Shown: piece by piece, positions 25,384 through 36,353 of the stretch
Position numbering within the stretch: position 1 is the first letter of the stretch
Layout: each line of letters starts with the position of its first letter
Assembly (NCBI GenBank): GCA_964444825.1
Contig: CAYUIS010000006.1
Coordinates: 1 to 60,795 of the forward strand
Length of the DNA: 60,795 bases
DNA from: CAYUIS01 sp964444825
GTDB lineage: Bacteria > Chloroflexota > Anaerolineae > B4-G1
Direction of reading: 5' to 3'
The notes under the pieces: generated by a model
Seen by the model: only the letters and a program-made list of their open reading frames with translations
Databases searched by the model: none
Told to the model about the DNA's origin: nothing
Program-made: the position numbers and the translations under genes

Positions 25384-26385
25384 ATGCGACTTGTGCAATT
25401 CATAGCAGATGACGGCAGCCGCCAGGTGGGTTTGGTTGAGGAGGATGGCTCTGTACTATACGTGCTTCGTGATTCATCTCGTATCTATGACCTGGCTCTT
25501 GAGGCACACCAATTAGGCAACAAACTCGAGCAGCTTGTGATGGCGCGCTTGAGTGATCAGGTGGTTGACTACGAAGGTGTTGTAGCCGAACAGCGGCTTC
25601 TTCCACCGCTTGACCACCCCGATCCAACCCATTGCTACGTAACCGGCACGGGGCTGACCCACCTCGGCAGCGCCCAGACACGCGACCAAATGCACGCAGA
25701 GTCGGCTGATGGCGAAGCAACGCTGACCGACTCGATGCGCATGTTCCAGTGGGGATTGGAGGGGGGCAAGCCACGCCCCGGTCAGGTCGGAGTACAACCC
25801 GAATGGTTCTACAAGGGGAATGGGCACTGTATCGTGCCGCCCGAGCAGGCGCTCGAGTTGCCCGCTTTTGCCCTCGACGGAGGTGAGGAGGCAGAAGTAG
25901 TTGGACTCTATGTGATTGCCGAGTCAGGAGCGGTCTTGCGGATCGGCTTTGCACTGGGCAACGAGTTCTCCGACCACGTGATGGAGCGCCAGAACTATTT
26001 GTACTTGGCCCACTCGAAACTACGCACCTGCTCGATAGGTCCTGAGCTCCTGGTCGACCAACTCCCATCGGCCGTCAATGGACACGTTCGGGTTTTGCGC
26101 GCCGGGGTGGAACTATGGTCGGACACCTTTCTTACCGGCGAGGCTCACATGTCACACTCGCTCGCCAATCTTGAGCATCACCACTTCAAGTATGCAGCCT
26201 TCCGGCAACCGGGCGACGTTCACTGCCATTTCTTTGGAACAGCCACCCTGAGCAGCTCTGCCGGCATTGTGGCCCAGCCAGGCGACGTGTTCGAAATCTC
26301 CGCCGCCCCCTTTGGTCGACCGTTGCGCAATTCATTGGTGCGAGTTGGAGAAAGCGATCGTTTGATCACAGTTCAGACACTCTAG
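25384..26385 (+). CDS. AraD1/GguC-like dehydratase (FAH superfamily)
   Basis: A 333-aa protein of the fumarylacetoacetate-hydrolase superfamily, closest by eye to the AraD1/GguC group that dehydrates 2-keto-3-deoxy-sugar acids such as L-2-keto-3-deoxyarabonate. It begins MRLVQFIADDGSRQVGLVE. It has the GTGLTHLGSA segment (about 83-92), the KGNGHCIVPP region, the metal-site acidic run GGEEAEVVG (about 165-173) and the closing HCHFFGTATLS motif that marks the GguC group. The ATG at 25384 is used; the upstream extension to 25342 has no support. It fits a non-phosphorylating pathway for pentose or fucose-like acids, with the enolase relic next door once supplying the preceding dehydratase. Confidence 0.85.
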   Translation: MRLVQFIADDGSRQVGLVEEDGSVLYVLRDSSRIYDLALEAHQLGNKLEQLVMARLSDQVVDYEGVVAEQRLLPPLDHPDPTHCYVTGTGLTHLGSAQTRDQMHAESADGEATLTDSMRMFQWGLEGGKPRPGQVGVQPEWFYKGNGHCIVPPEQALELPAFALDGGEEAEVVGLYVIAESGAVLRIGFALGNEFSDHVMERQNYLYLAHSKLRTCSIGPELLVDQLPSAVNGHVRVLRAGVELWSDTFLTGEAHMSHSLANLEHHHFKYAAFRQPGDVHCHFFGTATLSSSAGIVAQPGDVFEISAAPFGRPLRNSLVRVGESDRLITVQTL

Positions 26386-26490
26386 CCCAATGGAAAAGCG
26401 GACGAACCAGACTGGATGATATGCCAAGAGATCCCGCCAGATGCCGTGGCCAAGCTGCGCGAGCGATACACCCAGGTATACGGTCAGTGA
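26386..26490 (+). other. possible gene remnant between AraD1-like and HAD genes
   Basis: In the frame following the AraD1-like stop, an open stretch of 34 codons ends QEIPPDAVAKLRERYTQVYGQ before TGA at 26488. It looks like the end of a protein, but no family was recognised. It could be a relic, or chance. Confidence 0.2.
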
Positions 26491-26498
26491 GCATCGAT

Positions 26499-27173
26499 AT
26501 GAGCAAGCGCGGCGTGCTCTGGGACATGGATGGCGTGCTAGTGGACACAGGCGAGTTTCACTTCCAGGCTTGGTCAGAGACCCTGGCCGAGTACGATATT
26601 CCCTTCTCCCGGGATCTGTTTCGGGCGACGTTCGGGATGAACAACACGGGCCTAATGGCCCACCTCCTCGGACGAACGCCGGAACCCGAGTTCACAGCCA
26701 GGGTCAGCGACCACAAGGAACGGATGTTTCGCCAGGCGATCCGAGGTCACGCCCAGCCGCTGCCTGGCGTGCTGAGATGGCTGGATAGGCTAAGGGCAAC
26801 GGGCGTAAGGCAGGCCGTCGCCTCATCCGCACCACCGGAGAACATAAACACACTGGTGGACGAACTCGGCATTCGACCCTACTTTGAGACCATCGTATCC
26901 GGCTATGACATGCCCGGCAAACCAGACCCAGCGGTATTCCTGAAAGCTGCGTCTGAGATCGACCTACCGCCGCAGCGGTGCATCGTCGTCGAGGACGCAA
27001 TAGCAGGCGTGCAAGCTGCCAAGCGGGCGGGTATGCGATGCATCGCGGTCACGACGACAAACCCGGCACGCGCGTTAAGCGGCGCCGACATCGTCGTCGA
27101 GCGGCTCGACACGCTTCCAGCGGACGTCTTTGAGCGGCTGTTCAATAGCAGTGAGCCCGCACCTCAGGTTTGA
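26499..27173 (+). CDS. HAD hydrolase, beta-phosphoglucomutase-like
   Basis: A 224-aa HAD-superfamily phosphatase or phosphomutase. The catalytic motif DMDGVLVDT (Asp nucleophile near residue 9) is intact. SSAPPENI (motif II Ser near 110), a lysine in KPDPAVFLKA (about 150) and the acidic VVEDAIAGVQAA (about 170) complete the set, with a four-helix cap between. These match the beta-phosphoglucomutase/YcjU group that interconverts sugar 1- and 6-phosphates. ATG at 26499 or GTG at 26487 are both possible, and neither has a strong ribosome site. It closes the glycan locus; the -35 box of glmU overlaps its stop codon. Confidence 0.87.
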   Translation: MSKRGVLWDMDGVLVDTGEFHFQAWSETLAEYDIPFSRDLFRATFGMNNTGLMAHLLGRTPEPEFTARVSDHKERMFRQAIRGHAQPLPGVLRWLDRLRATGVRQAVASSAPPENINTLVDELGIRPYFETIVSGYDMPGKPDPAVFLKAASEIDLPPQRCIVVEDAIAGVQAAKRAGMRCIAVTTTNPARALSGADIVVERLDTLPADVFERLFNSSEPAPQV

Positions 27174-27199
27174 CAAACTCTGTATGGTCAGGGTAGAAT
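27170..27199 (+). promoter_or_regulatory. sigma-70 type promoter of glmU
   Basis: TTGACA (27170-27175), 18 bases, TAGAAT (27194-27199). The -35 box overlaps the stop codon of the HAD gene. The promoter makes glmU independent of the sugar locus upstream. Confidence 0.6.
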
Positions 27200-27239
27200 G
27201 GGATGGCTCACATAGATCCTAGTTGAGGAGGCATCAGAC

Positions 27240-28592
27240 GTGAAGGTGGCAGTCATAGTCTTGGCAGCAGGCCAGGGAACCCGCATGAAGTCCAACCTGG
27301 CAAAGGTACTCCATCCGTTGGTCGGACGGCCGCTGGTTACCCACGCCGTAGAGAACGCCCAGGCGCTGGCCGACACCCGTCCGGTGTTGGTGGTAGGATA
27401 TGGCGCTGAAGCGGTGCGAGAGAAAGTGGGAGAGCGAGCCACCTTTGTCACGCAAACCGAGAGGTTGGGCACGGGGCACGCTGTGCTTCAGGCCCGAGAG
27501 GCGCTCCAGGGACAATCTGACCTGGTACTGGTCAACTATGCCGACATGCCGCTCCTGACGGCCGAGACACTGACCCACTTGGTGGAGCAACAGCAGGCGA
27601 ACCCCGGCCCCATCACGATACTGACCTTGGTAGAAGAGAACCCCCGGGGATTCGGGCGCGTGATTCGAGAAACCAGCGGAGCCGTGACCCAGATCGTCGA
27701 AGAGGCAGTGGCTACACCAGAGCAATTGGCGGTCAGGGAACTCAACGCTGGCGTGTACTGCTTCGACGCCGGCTGGCTGTGGACTCACGTCGATCGCATT
27801 CCCCTCAGTCTTCCCAAACAGGAATACTATTTGACAGATCTGATCGAGATGGCCGTATCGGAGGGATTGCGCGTCGAAGCAGTGATTGCGACCGACCCCG
27901 AGGAGGTCTTGGGCATCAACTCTCGGGTGCACCTGGCAGAGGCGGAAAGCGTGCTCCGCCGTCGCATCAACGAGAGGTGGATGTTGGCCGGAGTCACGAT
28001 TGTGGATCCCGCGACGACCTACATCGAACCGGGCGTGACGCTCGGCCGGGACACGGTCGTTTGGCCCAACACGCACCTACGTGGGGAGACGACGATTGGG
28101 GAGGGCTGTGACATCGGACCCAACACCATCATGGTGGACTGCCAGATCGGTGACCGCTGCCGGGTGTTGGCCTCGGTATTGGAACAAGCGGTGATGGAAA
28201 ATGACTCTGACATCGGTCCATTTGGCCACCTGCGGAAGGGAGCGCGGCTGTGTGAGGGCGCACACATGGGCAACTTTGGCGAGATGAAGAACTCGACCCT
28301 GGGTCCCGGGGCCAAGATGGGGCACGTTAGCTACCTGGGGGACACCGAGGTGGGACCTGGGGCGAACATCGGCGCGGGGACCATCACCTGCAACTATGAC
28401 GGCGTCAAAAAACACAAAACGGTGATCGAGGAAGGCGCGTTCATCGGCTCCGACACTATGCTCGTCGCACCGGTGCGGGTAGGAAAGCGAGCCCAGACGG
28501 GGGCCGGATCAGTGGTAACCCGCGACGTACCTGACGAAACAACGGTCTATGGGGTGCCCGCACGGGTGCGAGACAAAAAGAAAGCAGTATGA
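27240..28592 (+). CDS. glmU: bifunctional GlmU: GlcN-1-P acetyltransferase / UDP-GlcNAc pyrophosphorylase
   Basis: A 450-aa two-domain enzyme that acetylates glucosamine 1-phosphate and then couples it to UTP, giving UDP-GlcNAc for peptidoglycan. The N-terminal uridylyltransferase has the signature LAAGQGTRMKS (about 8-18) and the GTGHAV and YADMPLL segments. The C-terminal left-handed beta-helix (about 250-440) has hexapeptide repeats, the conserved FGHLRKGA and NYDGVKKHKT segments with the catalytic His, and IGAGTITCNYDG. The GTG at 27240 follows GGAGG. Length is normal for the family. Cytidine deaminase follows after 28 bases. Confidence 0.96.
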   Translation: MKVAVIVLAAGQGTRMKSNLAKVLHPLVGRPLVTHAVENAQALADTRPVLVVGYGAEAVREKVGERATFVTQTERLGTGHAVLQAREALQGQSDLVLVNYADMPLLTAETLTHLVEQQQANPGPITILTLVEENPRGFGRVIRETSGAVTQIVEEAVATPEQLAVRELNAGVYCFDAGWLWTHVDRIPLSLPKQEYYLTDLIEMAVSEGLRVEAVIATDPEEVLGINSRVHLAEAESVLRRRINERWMLAGVTIVDPATTYIEPGVTLGRDTVVWPNTHLRGETTIGEGCDIGPNTIMVDCQIGDRCRVLASVLEQAVMENDSDIGPFGHLRKGARLCEGAHMGNFGEMKNSTLGPGAKMGHVSYLGDTEVGPGANIGAGTITCNYDGVKKHKTVIEEGAFIGSDTMLVAPVRVGKRAQTGAGSVVTRDVPDETTVYGVPARVRDKKKAV

Positions 28593-28620
28593 TCCGAGCG
28601 CGCAAGCGGGAGGCAACAAG

Positions 28621-29019
28621 ATGGGAAAATGGTCACGCGAGTATCTGGTGGAACAAGCGCTGGAGGCGCGTGAGCGTGCCTACGCACCCTACTCTGGGTA
28701 CAAAGTGGGAGCAGCGCTGCTGGGAAGGTCAGGCAAGATCTATACCGGCTGCAACGTGGAGAATGCCGTATATCCACTCTGCATCTGCGCCGAACGCACA
28801 GCGGTGGTCAAGGCGGTCTCCGAAGGAGAGCAAAAGTTTGTGGCGATAGCCGTGGCAACCGAGAATGGCGGCTCCCCGTGCGGCGCCTGCCGCCAGGTCT
28901 TGAGGGAGTTTGGCAAAAAGACAGTGGTAGTGATCGCTGACGGCTTGGGCAACTACCGGGAGACCACGGTAGGAGAGCTGCTCCCAGATAGTTTCAGCGC
29001 GAGGGATTTGGAGGAGTAG
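28621..29019 (+). CDS. cdd: cytidine deaminase
   Basis: A 132-aa homotetrameric-type cytidine deaminase that converts cytidine and deoxycytidine to the uridine forms. Zinc ligands and catalytic Glu are in CAERTA (Cys about 57, Glu about 59) and PCGACRQVLREF (two Cys, about 91 and 94). The substrate loop YAPYSGYKVGAAL (about 17-29) and the GCNVENA motif are intact. The ATG at 28621 is used; it follows a purine-rich site, while the longer open frame overlaps glmU. Confidence 0.95.
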   Translation: MGKWSREYLVEQALEARERAYAPYSGYKVGAALLGRSGKIYTGCNVENAVYPLCICAERTAVVKAVSEGEQKFVAIAVATENGGSPCGACRQVLREFGKKTVVVIADGLGNYRETTVGELLPDSFSARDLEE

Positions 29020-29441
29020 ACTCAGCCAAAATACCGCCGCCACCACGTCTTTGAGCGTCCGGGTACCTGTGGTGACAGTTCGGATTGTTGCTCAGCCACC
29101 CTGAGCGGCACGCCGATGAACGCCCCCTGTAGACGATCGTTCAGCCGGCCTACAGGCCGTGGACGCCGCCGGCGACATCGAGACCTCAACTTTCCCTTGG
29201 TGCTACAGTGCGCTCAAGGCCTTGCACGGTATGACGCGCTGCCCTTCGGTCGCTCGTCGCACCGTACGCAGAACACAGCCACCGTATCACCGCCCCGTAT
29301 GCCAAACGGGGGCCAAGAGTAGGGCATCCATCCAGTCAAGGTGCTGGAGACGAGGTAGAATAGCAAACGTCGAACGAGAGACAAAGCCAAGAGAGGGACG
29401 CCTGACTGGAGACACGTGCCACACTTTGAATGGAGAGATGT
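29020..29441. other. 420-bp region without recognised gene
   Basis: Open frames here (for example 29159-29440 in one plus frame) match no family by eye and lack ribosome sites. A weak hairpin pairs CCTGTAG near 29129 with CTACAGG near 29152. A TAGAAT near 29355 might be a -10 box for the hydrolase gene, without a good -35. Confidence 0.4.
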
Positions 29442-30461
29442 GTGAGAGAATCGAAACCTGGCTGTTTCAGATACGCCGTGTTAGGAATCATACTCCTATA
29501 CGCGACGGTGGTGATCGGATGGACTATCGCGTACAGGGTCGTCGGCGACGGCTTTTGGGTACTGGCGATGGTCAACGCCTTTGCCGTCTATTTGTTCGCG
29601 CCACTGCCGTTGGTGGCGATACTAGGGATTCTGGCCCGCCACCGCGCGGCCTGGATCGTTACCTCGGGCGTCACACTGCTGTTCTTTAGCCTGTTCGGCG
29701 GCGACCTGCTACCCCCATCCCCCATAGTCCGCGCCGAGAGTGGTAGCCCGTACCTGCGCGTTATGACATACAACGTCCTGTTCACCAGCGCCGATGGAAC
29801 GCCGATAGCCAATAGCATCACCAGCGCCCACGCCGACATCGTCGCCTTTCAGGAGTTCACGCCTCTACTGGCGCAGCAACTGGAGCAGAAGGTCGGCGCT
29901 GACTATGCCTACCGCACCCCTCTGCCGGCCGGATGCTCCGCTGGTGTGGTCATCTGGAGCCGCTATCCACTCCAGGTTGAATCCGTGGACAGAGACATGG
30001 TGTGCCGCGTGTCCTCGGCCATCATAGACCTTGATGGAACCAAGGTGCGGGTGGTGGGCATACACGGCTGGTCATACCGAGGGCTTGATCGCGAAAGCGT
30101 GGAACTCAGCTTTCAGTGGCGACGGGAGCAGATCGAGTGGGTGCTAGATAGAACGCGGGATCAACCGGAACCACTGATCATCATGGGCGACCTGAACGCG
30201 ACGCCAACGCACCAAGTCTACCACATGTTGTCAGCACATCTGAGCGACGCTTTCCGTGAAGCAGGATGGGGATTAGGACACACCTACCCGGCGTCGGGAG
30301 AATACGTGTGGGGGATACGGCGGTTCAGACGGTTGGTGCGTATTGACCACATCTTCCATTCGGAGCAATGGAGCGCAGAAGCCGCCTGGGTCGGAGAATG
30401 GGATGGCTCTTCGGATCATCTACCCGTGATCGCGCAGTTAAGACTGCTGGATGCCAACTGA
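29442..30461 (+). CDS. membrane-anchored endonuclease/exonuclease/phosphatase-family protein (copy 1)
   Basis: A 339-aa protein from a GTG at 29442, which has GGAGAG five bases ahead and aligns residue for residue with the start of the twin gene downstream. The first 100 residues hold three hydrophobic helices (YAVLGIILLYATVVIG, VLAMVNAFAVYLFAPL, WIVTSGVTLLFFSLFGG). Residues 110-339 are an EEP hydrolase domain: TYNVLFTSADG, ADIVAFQEFT (metal-binding Glu), GDLNATPTHQVY, and DHIFHS with SSDHLPVIAQL (catalytic Asp-His). The active site faces outside if the topology follows YafD-like relatives. The substrate may be a nucleic acid, a lipid phosphodiester or another phosphoester. Confidence 0.88.
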   Translation: MRESKPGCFRYAVLGIILLYATVVIGWTIAYRVVGDGFWVLAMVNAFAVYLFAPLPLVAILGILARHRAAWIVTSGVTLLFFSLFGGDLLPPSPIVRAESGSPYLRVMTYNVLFTSADGTPIANSITSAHADIVAFQEFTPLLAQQLEQKVGADYAYRTPLPAGCSAGVVIWSRYPLQVESVDRDMVCRVSSAIIDLDGTKVRVVGIHGWSYRGLDRESVELSFQWRREQIEWVLDRTRDQPEPLIIMGDLNATPTHQVYHMLSAHLSDAFREAGWGLGHTYPASGEYVWGIRRFRRLVRIDHIFHSEQWSAEAAWVGEWDGSSDHLPVIAQLRLLDAN

Positions 30462-30470
30462 TCGGTCCCA

Positions 30471-31490
30471 ATGGAAGAACCTAGAAGCAGTTGCCTGAGA
30501 CGTATCACGCTGGGAGCGATACTCCTGTATGGGATCGCCGTACTGGGGTGGACCATCGTTTACAGAATCGTAGGCGACGGCTTTTGGGTATTGGCGATAG
30601 TCAACGCCTTCGCGGTCTATTTGTTCGCGCCATTGCCATTGATGGCGCTGCTCGGAATTCTGGTCCGCCATCGCACGGCCTGGATCGTGACCTCGGTGGT
30701 TGCGCTGCTATTCCTAGGATTGTTCGGTGGCGACCTGATGCCTCCGATCCTAGTAGATCGACCAGAGGTCAGCGGGCCGTCCTTGACCGTTATGACGTAC
30801 AACGTTCTCTTCCACAGGTCCAACGCCACACCAATTGCGACCAGCGTCACCAGAGCTGACGCCGACATCGTCGCCTTCCAGGAACTCACCCGCCCGCTGG
30901 TGCAGCGGTTGGAGCAAGAGATCGGAAACCTTTACCCTCACCGCACGCCAGTGCACGATGAATGCCGGTTCGACGTCGCGATATGGAGCCGGTACCCACT
31001 TCAGGTCGAAAGTGTCTACGAGGACACGCTGTGCCACGTGCGCTCAGTCATAGTTGATCTCGACGGGCAGGCCGTGCGGATCGTGGACGTACACGCCCAG
31101 CCATTCAACGGGATAAACCGGGAGAGCATTGAGCGCAGCTTTTATCTACGAGAGCGACAGATCGACCGCATACTCGACACGACCAGGGATCAACCGGAAC
31201 CCCTCATCATACTGGGAGACCTGAACACAGCCCCCACTCACCAGGTCTATCGCACACTGTCAGCACACCTGAGCGATGCCTTCCGTGTGGCAGGGTGGGG
31301 ACTGGGTCACACCTACCCGGCGACCGGAGAACACTTTTGGGGAACACGATACCCCAGCCGACTTGCCCGGCTCGACCACATCTTTACCTCCGAGCAGTGG
31401 CAGGCGACCGCCGCCTGGGTGGGAGATTGGGACGGCTCCTCCGATCACCTGCCCGTCATAGCGGAACTCAGGCTGGACCAGGACAACTAG
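30471..31490 (+). CDS. membrane-anchored endonuclease/exonuclease/phosphatase-family protein (copy 2)
   Basis: A tandem paralogue of the gene before it, also 339 aa, nine bases after its stop. The three N-terminal helices and the EEP core are conserved: TYNVLFHRSNA, ADIVAFQELT, GDLNTAPTHQVY, DHIFTSEQWQ and SSDHLPVIAEL. The differences cluster in the substrate loops; PLPAGCSAGVVIW in copy 1 corresponds to PVHDECRFDVAIW here. The pair looks like a local duplication with later divergence of specificity. Confidence 0.88.
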   Translation: MEEPRSSCLRRITLGAILLYGIAVLGWTIVYRIVGDGFWVLAIVNAFAVYLFAPLPLMALLGILVRHRTAWIVTSVVALLFLGLFGGDLMPPILVDRPEVSGPSLTVMTYNVLFHRSNATPIATSVTRADADIVAFQELTRPLVQRLEQEIGNLYPHRTPVHDECRFDVAIWSRYPLQVESVYEDTLCHVRSVIVDLDGQAVRIVDVHAQPFNGINRESIERSFYLRERQIDRILDTTRDQPEPLIILGDLNTAPTHQVYRTLSAHLSDAFRVAGWGLGHTYPATGEHFWGTRYPSRLARLDHIFTSEQWQATAAWVGDWDGSSDHLPVIAELRLDQDN

Positions 31491-31542
31491 ACGCCCATCT
31501 GAACACGCGATACCCCAAAAAGCACCGTCGGCCCCTTCAGTG

Positions 31543-31639
31543 AGACCCTAAAGGTTTAGCGTAAGGCCTTTGCAATAGAACAACTGACGGCTATGAGATT
31601 TTTTCCCAAGCAATCACCTCATGAAAACCTTTAGGGTCT
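31543..31639. repeat. 97-bp element with perfect 15-bp terminal inverted repeats
   Basis: AGACCCTAAAGGTTT (31543-31557) and its exact complement AAACCTTTAGGGTCT (31625-31639) bound 67 bases with no coding capacity. The shape is that of a miniature inverted-repeat element, but no clear target-site duplication flanks it. It could instead form a long hairpin acting on the transcript. It lies just upstream of the recO promoter. Confidence 0.6.
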
Positions 31640-31657
31640 GGTCTTTAGTAGTAACGG

Positions 31658-31685
31658 TTGCGCTTGATCATCGGAATGGTATAAT
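31658..31685 (+). promoter_or_regulatory. promoter of recO
   Basis: TTGCGC (31658-31663), 16 bases, then a perfect TATAAT (31680-31685). The start near 31692 leaves a very short leader before the GTG at 31706, with CAGGAG as ribosome site. Confidence 0.55.
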
Positions 31686-31705
31686 GCCGGTTCAGGAGCC
31701 GACAT

Positions 31706-32527
31706 GTGAGCACAGAGCGATTATACCGCACCGAAGGCATCATAATACGACGGCGCAACCAGGGCGAGGCGGACCGCGTCTTGACCCTATGCACCCCTGT
31801 GGGCAAAATCGAAGTCATCGTCAAAGGTGCTCGAAAAACACGCAGCCGCAAAGCGGGACACGTGGAGCTGTTCAGCCGCTCCAACTTTGTGATCTCCCGG
31901 GTAAAAAACACGTGGGACATTGTCAGCCAGGCCGAGATGGTGGACCCACACACCATGTTGCGAAGTGACCTGCTGCGTGGCACGTATGCCCGTTATGCCG
32001 TCGAATTGCTCGATCGTTTCTTTACCGAAGATGAGGGCGGTCAAGCACTCTACGACCTGCTCAACTATACGCTGACCTGGCTGTGTGAGGATGGCAAGGA
32101 GACCGATCTAGACTTGATCATTCGTTTCTTTGAGCAACATCTGTTGGGGCTGGCTGGATTCCGCCCGGAGTTGTTCCGCTGTGTGGGCGAGCACGACCAG
32201 ACGGTGTCACTCCAACCTCGCGAGCCGAAGGAGGAGAGCCAACCGTACGGCTTTGACCCAGAGCACGGCGGCGCCCTGTGCCCGGCGTGTTATGCTCGAC
32301 AAAAGCGACTGCCAGCGATCGTCGTGCTTTCACCCTGGAGCCTGTGGTTCCTCCAGGAATGCCAGCGAGGTCCGTATTCGAGGCTCCGTACCCAACACTA
32401 CACCCCTACCCTACACGCTGAGGCGGAACGCGTGATGCATCATTACGTCACCTATCACCTGGAGCGCGGCGTGAGATCGGGCACGTTTTTGCAGCGCTTG
32501 AAACGGGAGCAAAAGACGGGGATATGA
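31706..32527 (+). CDS. recO: DNA repair protein RecO
   Basis: A 273-aa recombination mediator that helps load RecA on SSB-coated DNA in the RecFOR pathway. It has the N-terminal OB fold (YRTEGIIIRRRNQGEADRVLTL, residues 6-27, and GKIEVIVKGARKTRS). A helical domain carries LLDRFFTEDEGG and the zinc site region with CPACYARQ near 190. Only one complete Cys pair is seen. The GTG start at 31706 has CAGGAG nine bases away. The glycyl-tRNA synthetase gene follows after 39 bases, and the two may be co-transcribed. Confidence 0.92.
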   Translation: MSTERLYRTEGIIIRRRNQGEADRVLTLCTPVGKIEVIVKGARKTRSRKAGHVELFSRSNFVISRVKNTWDIVSQAEMVDPHTMLRSDLLRGTYARYAVELLDRFFTEDEGGQALYDLLNYTLTWLCEDGKETDLDLIIRFFEQHLLGLAGFRPELFRCVGEHDQTVSLQPREPKEESQPYGFDPEHGGALCPACYARQKRLPAIVVLSPWSLWFLQECQRGPYSRLRTQHYTPTLHAEAERVMHHYVTYHLERGVRSGTFLQRLKREQKTGI

Positions 32528-32566
32528 CGGCTCTGGATATCTTGAAGCAAGAGGGATACATAGAGA

Positions 32567-35578
<3,012 letters not shown>

Positions 35579-35584
35579 GTCTGC

Positions 35585-35613
35585 TTGCCAGTAAAAGAGC
35601 AACCTGTTATGAT
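35585..35613 (+). promoter_or_regulatory. promoter of the toxin-antitoxin pair
   Basis: TTGCCA (35585-35590), 17 bases, TATGAT (35608-35613), with the predicted start near 35620 and GAGGAGGG close behind. It gives the two small genes their own transcription, separate from glyQS. Confidence 0.5.
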
Positions 35614-35638
35614 TTACCCACCTGAGGAGGGACTAGCT

Positions 35639-35866
35639 ATGGAAGCCATAACCCGTATGGTGGTGAGCCAAGAAGACATAGCAGGAATTGTGCGAGAGTG
35701 GTTAGAGGCTGTCGGGCGACCGTCAGACACCAAAATTGAAGTGTACTTCCTGTCCAATGAAGTGCTCATCCGCCCACGGGCTCCCGAGAGTCAAGACTTG
35801 GAGGAATGGCTGGAAGGCGCAACGTCACGTTACGACAGTTTACTGCGCCGTTTGGCTGAGCCATAA
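35639..35866 (+). CDS. putative antitoxin partner of Doc
   Basis: A 75-aa protein from the ATG at 35639, with GAGGAGGG ahead of it. It reads VVSQEDIAGIVREWLEAVGRPSDTKIEVYFLSNEVLIRPRAPES: a helix, a strand pair and a charged C-terminal helix that could mask the toxin. It does not look like the usual Phd/YefM antitoxin; the LSNEVLIRPR strand is somewhat AbrB-like. The antitoxin role is inferred from position, 7 bases before a Doc-type toxin gene, and from size. Confidence 0.55.
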   Translation: MEAITRMVVSQEDIAGIVREWLEAVGRPSDTKIEVYFLSNEVLIRPRAPESQDLEEWLEGATSRYDSLLRRLAEP

Positions 35867-35873
35867 CTGGCTG

Positions 35874-36269
35874 ATGCGCTTTCTGAACCTCCAGGACGTT
35901 CTGATCATTCAGCGCACTGCAATTCACCTGTATGGTGGCTCGCACGGGATACGTGATCTGGGATTGTTAGAATCTGCGCTTGCTGCACCACATCACTCGA
36001 TGTTCGGTGAGGACCTGTACCCTGACCTGGCAGCGAAGTGCGCAATTCTGCTTTACTTGCTGATCGAGAATCACCCTTTTGTGGATGGCAACAAGCGTAC
36101 TGCCTTTTTGGCTGCACTGCGTTTTGTCGAGTTGAACGGCTCTACATTCGATGCAACCGAGGACGAATTGTACGATTTGACGATAAGCATCGCTAGCGGA
36201 CAACAGGACAAAGACGCAGTGACAGCCTGGATACAGAGGCACCTGCGTCCACTGAAAACCAGCCAGTGA
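35874..36269 (+). CDS. doc: Doc-type toxin (Fic/DOC fold)
   Basis: A 131-aa death-on-curing protein. The catalytic motif HPFVDGNKRTA (about residues 64-74) matches H-x-F-x-x-x-NKR, the Doc variant that phosphorylates elongation factor Tu and stops translation. GGSHGIRDLGLLESALAAP near residue 20-40 is the conserved N-terminal segment of the family. The start at 35874 is set by the gap of 7 bases after the antitoxin stop. All family residues needed for activity are present. Confidence 0.88.
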   Translation: MRFLNLQDVLIIQRTAIHLYGGSHGIRDLGLLESALAAPHHSMFGEDLYPDLAAKCAILLYLLIENHPFVDGNKRTAFLAALRFVELNGSTFDATEDELYDLTISIASGQQDKDAVTAWIQRHLRPLKTSQ

Positions 36270-36290
36270 TTTACCACAAGTAGACAAACG

Positions 36291-36323
36291 AAAAACCTCC
36301 CGTCGAAAAGAACCGACGGGAGG
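36291..36323 (-). terminator. intrinsic terminator of the liv operon
   Basis: Arms CCTCCCGTCG (36296-36305) and CGACGGGAGG (36314-36323) around an 8-base loop. On the minus strand the stem is followed by five T (complement of 36291-36295). It lies 30 bases beyond the livF stop codon. It could also slow plus-strand transcription from the toxin-antitoxin pair. Confidence 0.85.
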
Positions 36324-36353
36324 CCTCTATTTGTTCCAAGTTCGCGACGACGC

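Noticed and set aside
29159..29689. A 176-residue gene before the EEP pair
   Set aside because: No family resemblance, no ribosome site, and it overlaps the real hydrolase gene in another frame.
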